From CAVPRW01 sp046727435 [NCBI: bacterium] (GTDB taxonomy: Bacteria > Tectomicrobia > Entotheonellia > J063), in assembly GCA_046727435.1 (NCBI GenBank), contig JBKPCR010000437.1:1-13238 (forward strand): a DNA stretch of 13,238 nt. The letters run 5' to 3'. Position numbers and translations under genes: made by a program. Positions 8,283-13,238 of this stretch are shown piece after piece (within the stretch, counting starts at the first letter, position 1; every line of letters begins with the position of its first letter). The notes beneath the pieces are model-generated. The model saw only the letters and a list, made by a program, of their open reading frames with translations. It was not told the DNA's origin and ran no database searches.

Positions 8283-10225
8283 GAGAGATACTCCGTTGCC
8301 CAAATCTCAAAAACGAGCAGTGCATAGATTCGGCTACTGGCATTGACCTGACCCGACGAGTGATGTTGGATCAGATTGGTAACGGTTGTTGGATTGAAGA
8401 TACCGCGCCGCCGCACGCGACCAGGCTCTAGCACCTCGTCAATAAAGGGCCTAGCTTCCGTTCTGAACCAAGTATCGAGCGGCACAATAAAGCCATGCTT
8501 GTGCCGTTTGAGCAATTGCGGGGGGATCAGATCGATCACGCTACGACGGAGCAGATGCTTTAAGCTGCCAAAGCCTAATCCCGGAATTTTCATGGCCGCG
8601 GAAAAACCTGCCATATACTCTACCAGCGACACGTCGAGAAGGGGGCAGCGCGCCTCGATTGAGGCCGCCATTGTCATACGGTCCACTTTCGTGAGCATCT
8701 CGTCTGGTAGCCAGATGAGTGCATCCATCCCGAACTGCTGTGCCAACGGGGATTTTAATGCCGATACTTGGCTCTCTAGGAAGAAAGCAGAAGTGGTCGT
8801 TTGGATAGCCGAGCGGACTTCGCTAGTATATATAGATTGCTTCTGCGGCTCGCTCCAGCCACTCGCCCAGCGGAGGCGTCGATCGCCGAGGCTCAAACGG
8901 CTGCTCGTCACGAATTTTAGCCCTCGGCGGCCGAGTGTGCGGGCGAAATGATTTGGCTGGCGTTCTAGGGCAGAGGCTATCCAAGAAATAAAAGGGTCGA
9001 CAAAAGCAGGAAAACGCCGATAAATACCCGACCAGCGCTCATACAAATATTGCGGATAACCACCAAAGTTCTCATCACCACCATCGCCCGTCAGGACGAC
9101 AGCGACTTCCTGTCGGGCGGCATGAGCTAGCAGGAATGTCGGGATGGCCGAGGAAATCGCAAAGGGCTCGTCTGCGAAGCGGACAATTTGAGGGAGCAAT
9201 TCGACAATATCGGCCTTAACAAGGTACTCATGATGGTCAGTGCGATAGTGCTCTGCGAGCGCGCGGGCATACGGTAGTTCATTGTGAGTGGCCGGCCCTT
9301 CAAAGCCAATGGCAAAGGTCTTAATCGGTTCCGACTTAAACCGACTCATGATCGCGACCACTGTGCTGGAGTCAAGACCACCGCTGAGAAACGCGCCCAG
9401 CGGCACCTCGGCGATTAGGCGTTTTTCAACGGCAGCAAATAGCAGGTGTCGGATCTGAGCCAGCGCCTCTTCCTCTGAAATAGCGTGATCGTTTACATGA
9501 TCCAGATAATTCCAATAACGGCGCACGCGTGTACCGTCCACATCGCATTCCAAGATATGCCCAGGCGGTAACTTGCGAATAGCCTTGAAAATGCTATACG
9601 GCGCTGGCACCATCAATAACGAGAGGTAGTGATGTAACGCTTCAAAGTCTAGATCTCTGCTTATCCGAGGGTCCTGCAAAAGCGGTTTCAGCTCTGAGCC
9701 AAAAACCAGGCAACCATTCACATCGGCGTAATACAGTGGCTTCTTGCCCAGGCGGTCTCGGGCCAAGAACAAGCGTGCGGGAGATGATGAACGATTAACG
9801 CGAAATGATGAACCTTTATCCATGGTTTGGTCTCTGCAGTCGTAGATAGCGAAAGCGAACATCCCGTCCAGATGATGCACGCAGTCCATCCCGTAATCCT
9901 CATACAAGTGCAGGATCACTTCGGTGTCGCTCCGGGTACGCAGTTGATGGCCGCGTTCAATCACTCTCTTTTGTAGTGCCTGGTAGTTGTAAATCTCCCC
10001 ATTGAAGACGATCCAGCAACTTTCATCTTCATTCGCGATAGGCTGATGACCACCATAGACATCAATGATACTCAACCGGCGAGCAGCCAGTCCTATGCCT
10101 GGCACGATGTAAAACCCCTCGTCATCAGGGCCACGATGACGTAACGTGTCGTTCATGCGCTGCAATTGCTTCTGGCTGACCGTTCGGCCGGTAAGATATT
10201 CAAAGACACCACAAATACCGCACAT
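8279..10225 (-). CDS. asnB: Asparagine-synthase-type glutamine amidotransferase (second copy, right), with insertion
   Basis: This 648-residue protein has an intact class II glutaminase domain (MCGI with C2, RGPDDEG 31-37, RLSIID 50-55, NGEIYN 75-80, DTEV 100-103) and an intact synthetase domain (SGGLDSS 281-287, DEPFAISS 352-359, TGDGGDENFGGY 379-390). It is a divergent paralogue of the gene at 574-2475. It differs by about 17 extra residues at 130-150, between GMFAFAIYD and RLFLARDR, a stretch rich in serine and arginine that is encoded by an imperfect repeat. By alignment the insertion falls in a turn after the glutamine-binding residues, so activity may survive. The ATG at 10225 directly precedes the catalytic cysteine; the only purine-rich upstream match is GAGGG about 11 bases away. 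It follows a 97-base gap with an inverted repeat, and its stop overlaps the methyltransferase start. A WbpS-like role in amidating a uronic acid is the favoured inference; asparagine synthesis is the alternative. Confidence 0.92.
   Translation of the reverse strand: MCGICGVFEYLTGRTVSQKQLQRMNDTLRHRGPDDEGFYIVPGIGLAARRLSIIDVYGGHQPIANEDESCWIVFNGEIYNYQALQKRVIERGHQLRTRSDTEVILHLYEDYGMDCVHHLDGMFAFAIYDCRDQTMDKGSSFRVNRSSSPARLFLARDRLGKKPLYYADVNGCLVFGSELKPLLQDPRISRDLDFEALHHYLSLLMVPAPYSIFKAIRKLPPGHILECDVDGTRVRRYWNYLDHVNDHAISEEEALAQIRHLLFAAVEKRLIAEVPLGAFLSGGLDSSTVVAIMSRFKSEPIKTFAIGFEGPATHNELPYARALAEHYRTDHHEYLVKADIVELLPQIVRFADEPFAISSAIPTFLLAHAARQEVAVVLTGDGGDENFGGYPQYLYERWSGIYRRFPAFVDPFISWIASALERQPNHFARTLGRRGLKFVTSSRLSLGDRRLRWASGWSEPQKQSIYTSEVRSAIQTTTSAFFLESQVSALKSPLAQQFGMDALIWLPDEMLTKVDRMTMAASIEARCPLLDVSLVEYMAGFSAAMKIPGLGFGSLKHLLRRSVIDLIPPQLLKRHKHGFIVPLDTWFRTEARPFIDEVLEPGRVRRRGIFNPTTVTNLIQHHSSGQVNASSRIYALLVFEIWATEYLS
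8280..8294 (-). promoter_or_regulatory. Ribosome binding site and TTGA stop/start overlap
   Basis: On the minus strand GGAG (8294-8291) is followed eight bases later by TTGA, in which the TTG start of the methyltransferase overlaps the TGA stop of the amidotransferase. This arrangement is typical of translational coupling and is the reason for choosing the start at 8282. Confidence 0.6.
9784..9813 (-). repeat. Imperfect heptad/21-base direct repeat inside the amidotransferase gene
   Basis: On the minus strand GTTCATCAT occurs twice exactly 21 bases apart (9813-9805 and 9792-9784). The stretch can be read as heptads GTTCATC, ATTTCGC, GTTAATC, GTTCATC. Because 21 is a multiple of three, both copies are in the same codon phase and encode serine pairs. 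The repeat lies within the extra segment that the left paralogue lacks. Confidence 0.55.
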
Positions 10226-10246
10226 ACCTGGTTAAACCCTCACAGC

Positions 10247-10303
10247 TTTCACTATTGCGCTACGAATGCCTGTCACCCGGCACGCATACCGCAATAGTGC
10301 AAA
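10247..10303. other. Long inverted repeat in the 97-base intergenic gap (10226-10322)
   Basis: CACTATTGCG at 10250-10259 is matched perfectly by CGCAATAGTG at 10290-10299, with three more pairs (TTT/AAA) beyond one bulged base. The 30-base loop contains a nested pairing, ATGC (10266-10269) with GCAT (10284-10287); as transcribed from the minus strand, TGCC and GGCA can also pair within it. There is no run of T after the stem on either strand, so it is not a typical intrinsic terminator. It could be an attenuator, a processing site, a protein-binding palindrome or the remnant of a small mobile repeat. The gap also holds TAATAT at 10320-10315 on the minus strand, a possible -10 box, but no convincing -35 was found. 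Nothing else is evident in this gap, the only substantial one in the window. Confidence 0.55.
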
Positions 10304-10322
10304 TAAACTTACCGATATTATC

Positions 10323-11531
10323 TCAGTCATGTCTGCAGTTCAGGACAGATAAGATTTGCTGAACGGGATCTGCACGAGACAATTCCTCTATTGCCCATAC
10401 ACGCCCGTGATGTATCAGAATCTTTCTGAGCATGCTATCGTTAATGAGACGCAGTACTGCAAAGGCTATGGAGTTTGGGTTTTCTGGCTCGATGAGTAAT
10501 GCATGATATTCGTCTTTTAATGCTGCACTAACTCCCCCCACGCGCGTTGCAATGACAGGTAGACTTTGGGTCATTGCCTCAGCAAGCACCCTCGGCATAC
10601 CCTCTGAGCGAGAAGCAAGGATGAAGATGTCAGATTGGCGGTAGAGAGAGAGAAGCTCATCGTGCTTCTGGTATCCATGAACCTTCACATGACTAGACAA
10701 ATGAAGATTCTCGATTAGAGACTCAATTTCAGCCTGGTATTCCGGCCAACTGGAACCAGCATGCCACCACTGGATTGGGTAACCCATGTCAAGTAGAATC
10801 CGAATGGCACGGAGAATGTCACTGACACCTTTATTGGGAACCATATCACCAACAGTCAAGCAGATAATCCCTCCATCGGCGCATGTGTCCTCTCGTTGAA
10901 AGATATCCTGGATGGAAAAGCTAGTAAATGGAGCAGCAATATGAACGCCGGATCTACAGCTGGATAACGAGTTGTAGACTTCCTGATTCCTGACAAGTAG
11001 CATTGGAGATTGCAAGTAGACAAATCTCTCAAGTAACCCACGTATGTAAGATGAAATCTTGATGTATGCTTGTGCACCTTTTGAGCGACGTGGCTGCGTA
11101 CCACCTAGATAAGCAGACCAGTCACCTCCATAGTATACTACCATTGGCATACCGAGTATTTTACCAATGGCGAATCCTAGTAATCCAATAGGAGATGGCA
11201 TAAAAACCATAAGCTCATCACAAGTCCTTATTGGTCGCCACATCTGCTTTGCTGCTTTACCCCAGATGATTAACTTGTGCAGAAAACTCATCTGAGACCT
11301 GTTATAGGAAGATAATGGGATAAATGAAATATTGTTATCCGTAATCTTATCATCATAAATCGAGAAGACCGAATAGAGTGGATTCGAAAATTGTATAAGG
11401 GGAGATATACACACAACTTGGTGCCCATGTTTGCACAAGCCCCTTAAGAGTTGGACATCAAGTCGTTGAAAACATACAAAACCATCTTTTTCAACAGCAT
11501 TTCCTCGAGCAACAACAGCGATACGAGCCAT
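10323..11531 (-). CDS. Glycosyltransferase family 4
   Basis: This 402-residue protein has the features of a GT-B retaining glycosyltransferase. The N-terminal domain shows an inter-strand VFMPSPIGLLG at 109-119 and VVYYGGDW at 131-138. The donor domain has LTVGDMVPNKGV at 225-236 with K234, IFILASRSEGMPRVLAEAM at 302-320 carrying the E-x7-E motif (E310 and E318), and VIATRVGGV at 326-334. The ATG at 11531 is three bases after the stop of the ligase-family gene, indicating co-transcription. Its DNA is noticeably AT-rich compared with the left third of the window (some 60-base lines are below 40 percent GC), which hints at a separate origin. A 97-base gap with an inverted repeat follows its stop. 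The donor and acceptor sugars are unknown; it most likely extends the lipid-linked oligosaccharide at the cytoplasmic membrane face. Confidence 0.9.
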   Translation of the reverse strand: MARIAVVARGNAVEKDGFVCFQRLDVQLLRGLCKHGHQVVCISPLIQFSNPLYSVFSIYDDKITDNNISFIPLSSYNRSQMSFLHKLIIWGKAAKQMWRPIRTCDELMVFMPSPIGLLGFAIGKILGMPMVVYYGGDWSAYLGGTQPRRSKGAQAYIKISSYIRGLLERFVYLQSPMLLVRNQEVYNSLSSCRSGVHIAAPFTSFSIQDIFQREDTCADGGIICLTVGDMVPNKGVSDILRAIRILLDMGYPIQWWHAGSSWPEYQAEIESLIENLHLSSHVKVHGYQKHDELLSLYRQSDIFILASRSEGMPRVLAEAMTQSLPVIATRVGGVSAALKDEYHALLIEPENPNSIAFAVLRLINDSMLRKILIHHGRVWAIEELSRADPVQQILSVLNCRHD

Positions 11532-11534
11532 GGC

Positions 11535-13019
11535 TTACTCTTGGCCGCAACGAGCCTGCTGCATAGGCTGGCGATGATTGCCTGACGTGGTCCTCTCCCG
11601 ATGCTGTCTGCCAAGCATAGCAACGGAACTCGCCATGGCGAAAAATAACCAAACTAGCCCCCAGTGAAGGGTGCTATGAAACATGTTATGGATCCATGTC
11701 GCTGTGACTGCTCCCAGGCACCCGGTTGCTAGCATACGCCACTCAGAGTTCAAGGGGTGTCGTGTTACCTGCCACAGCATCCGGATTTGCCGAAAAAGCA
11801 GCCATAGTGCTGCTATTAATCCGGGGATGCCGAACTCCACCATCCAGGTCAAGAAGACGTTGTGGGAAGCTCGAGCTTCAACACTCAGCTGCTTACCAAT
11901 GAGGTGGCCGCTTTGTCCGTACCCTGCACCCCATGGATGCTCAAAAAAGCTTTCTATAGCGGCTCGAAAGGTGAGCGTCCTCCCGGTATACTTTTCTGCG
12001 TCCTCAGTTTCTAGAACTGTGGTTTCGGGCTTTAAACGCTGGAGAATTTTCTCTCCCAGGCCTGTAATGGAAACGCTTATGATTAATCCTAGGGAAACTA
12101 GTGCCAATGTCGCATATTGACGCAATCGTTTGGTCTGTTGTGTCAGATACAGAAGAAAGGCGACCCCAAACATTATCCCCCAGATGGCTGAACGTGACTG
12201 GGTCAGAAAGGTGCCAGTAGCATTGAGGGCAGTCACGACGCCTAGTAGCCATCTGTGGAGACGTCTGGTAGAAAGCATCATAGCTAAGCCCGTAGGTACC
12301 GCTATTGCTGTCAATTGGGCGAACGCATTAGGCTGCTCAAAGGGTCCACCAACGCGGATATTATCATATTTGTCGGAATAGAAAAGAAGCACTGATCGGC
12401 CTGCCAGAGAGAATTCAGCTTTCTGCGCGATCAGAAAAATGATGCAGACCACAACGACTACAGCACAACTTATGACAAAGGTACTCAATGCCACATGCAC
12501 CTTGTATTGTGCGTCCATCAATTGTACGCTTGCAATGTACAGACCCAGGATTGTAAGCAAGGAAAGTATCTGGGGAAAATAGGTCTCCAAGTCTGAGCCT
12601 GGAAGTGTTACGACCATTGCGACGACTAATAATACTATGGGCCCATCCATCGGTGATGACCTATATCTTAGTTTTTTGGTCATGAAGTAGAGTAGGGCTG
12701 AACCGACTGTAAGGAAACCGAGGGCTTGCATGGCATCAATTGGAAAATCAGGAGATTCGCCAAACTTGCCCGCTAAACCTACCAGTAGTAGGAGCAGTAA
12801 CCCTACCCATGGTTTCATAATGATCACGACTATCACGGGTAGAGCCATCAGAAGAAGAGAGTTTACGGCACTAGAACCAATAGCGAATCCAGCTGCGATA
12901 GCAACTACCAAAGATAAACCACTCACCCAATAGGCCATTAAATTCTGGCGTCCAAAACCCTGCACTGAGATCCTAGCTTGCAAAGATCGCTCCCTTTTAC
13001 CGGACAAGCGCTCTTCCAT
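11535..13019 (-). CDS. O-antigen ligase/polymerase family membrane protein (Wzy/WaaL-like)
   Basis: This 494-residue protein is polytopic, with about a dozen hydrophobic segments between residues 28 and 470 and a cytoplasmic-looking, charged N-terminus. The Wzy_C/O-antigen ligase domain (PF04932) is marked by TQSRSAIWG at 273-281, a large periplasmic-type loop at about 320-385 with FRAAIESFFEHPWGAGYG at 351-368, and ASHNVFLTWMVEFGIPG at 384-400 with the conserved histidine H386. Family members transfer polyprenyl-linked glycans to lipid A core (WaaL), to another repeat unit (Wzy) or to protein; sequence alone does not separate these. In a cluster with an initiating transferase and several glycosyltransferases, a polymerase is the likeliest role. 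The ATG at 13019 is preferred to a TTG at 13052; it overlaps the preceding glycosyltransferase by 23 bases. An ATG at 12938, just before the first membrane segment, is a possible alternative. Confidence 0.88.
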   Translation of the reverse strand: MEERLSGKRERSLQARISVQGFGRQNLMAYWVSGLSLVVAIAAGFAIGSSAVNSLLLMALPVIVVIIMKPWVGLLLLLLVGLAGKFGESPDFPIDAMQALGFLTVGSALLYFMTKKLRYRSSPMDGPIVLLVVAMVVTLPGSDLETYFPQILSLLTILGLYIASVQLMDAQYKVHVALSTFVISCAVVVVVCIIFLIAQKAEFSLAGRSVLLFYSDKYDNIRVGGPFEQPNAFAQLTAIAVPTGLAMMLSTRRLHRWLLGVVTALNATGTFLTQSRSAIWGIMFGVAFLLYLTQQTKRLRQYATLALVSLGLIISVSITGLGEKILQRLKPETTVLETEDAEKYTGRTLTFRAAIESFFEHPWGAGYGQSGHLIGKQLSVEARASHNVFLTWMVEFGIPGLIAALWLLFRQIRMLWQVTRHPLNSEWRMLATGCLGAVTATWIHNMFHSTLHWGLVWLFFAMASSVAMLGRQHRERTTSGNHRQPMQQARCGQE

Positions 13020-13238
13020 TATCCTGAGCCAGACCGTCAAACAGTGCAGCAAGCTTGGCTGTTAGGCTGGGTCGAGCGTATTCCCGGATGATTTCCTCCC
13101 GTCCCTGCCACTGCACATCACCTATGGTTTTGAACTCCTGGTACAGTCGCTGAATCGCCGCTCCGATAGCATTTGGATCTGTCGGATTGACGACGATACC
13201 CGCTCGACTACGATGTAGTAAGTCCGCAACCTCTGAGC
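12997..13238 (-). CDS. Glycosyltransferase (GT4-like), C-terminal fragment, cut by right edge
   Basis: An open minus-strand frame enters from the right edge and ends with TAA at 12999-12997, giving 79 residues. It begins SEVADLLHRSRAGIVV followed by NPTDPNAIGAAIQRLY and later IIREYARPSLTAKLAALFDGL. This is the usual end of the donor domain of family 4 glycosyltransferases: after the invariant glutamate loop comes a strand with a small-residue turn and then VxPxDPxAlAxAI, closing with the crossover helix rich in R, Y and S/T. The catalytic part lies outside the window. Its tail overlaps the start of the ligase-family gene by 23 bases in another frame, which supports operon membership. The assignment to GT4 rests on this tail alone, so related GT-B families remain possible. 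Confidence 0.75.
   Translation of the reverse strand, partial: SEVADLLHRSRAGIVVNPTDPNAIGAAIQRLYQEFKTIGDVQWQGREEIIREYARPSLTAKLAALFDGLAQDNGRALVR

Noticed and set aside
10247-10303. Inverted repeat read as a rho-independent terminator
   Set aside because: No T-rich run follows the stem on either strand, so it is listed only as a structured element.
13020-13052. Upstream TTG start for the ligase-family protein
   Set aside because: It is a weaker start codon and deepens the overlap with the preceding gene; ATG at 13019 is simpler.
1-13238. CRISPR array, defence system, prophage or insertion sequence
   Set aside because: No regularly spaced repeats, no Cas, toxin, nuclease, transposase or integrase motifs were seen; every gene fits glycan assembly.

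Overview
The window is 13.2 kb of an envelope or extracellular polysaccharide biosynthesis locus. All eleven genes I can support lie on the minus strand, so transcription runs from the right edge to the left edge. The organism is a bacterium that I cannot place to phylum. Start codons are mixed (ATG, GTG, TTG). Base composition is moderately GC-rich on the left and clearly more AT-rich in several right-hand and central genes. No rRNA, tRNA, CRISPR array, transposase or integrase is visible.

Layout in transcription order: (1) the C-terminal end of a GT4-type glycosyltransferase at the right edge; (2) a polytopic O-antigen ligase/polymerase family protein (Wzy/WaaL-like); (3) a GT4 glycosyltransferase; then a 97-bp gap with a long inverted repeat; (4) an asparagine-synthase-type amidotransferase with an unusual insertion; (5) a SAM methyltransferase with an N-terminal Trm112-like zinc ribbon; (6) a second complete GT4 glycosyltransferase; (7) an exported protein resembling the putative glycoside hydrolase family GHL15; (8) a second zinc-ribbon SAM methyltransferase; (9) a third complete GT4 glycosyltransferase of the WbuB-like branch; (10) a second asparagine-synthase-type amidotransferase; (11) the N-terminal part of a polyprenyl-phosphate glycosylphosphotransferase, cut by the left edge. 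Apart from the 97-bp gap, neighbours are 28 nt or less apart or overlap, including ATGA and TTGA stop/start overlaps, so this looks like one operon or two.

Inferred teamwork: gene 11 would load the first sugar phosphate onto undecaprenyl phosphate, the GT4 enzymes would extend the chain, and the two amidotransferases and two methyltransferases would decorate it (for example uronamide formation and methylation). The Wzy/WaaL-like protein would polymerise or ligate the repeat, and the exported hydrolase-like protein may trim or degrade polymer outside the cytoplasm. No flippase and no nucleotide-sugar synthesis gene is in the window; they would have to lie outside it.

I see no clearly new defence or mobile system. 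The points most worth a second look are the duplicated amidotransferase plus methyltransferase sets, the repeat-derived insertion inside one amidotransferase, the structured intergenic inverted repeat, the compact architecture of the initiating transferase, and the GHL15-like protein embedded in the cluster.
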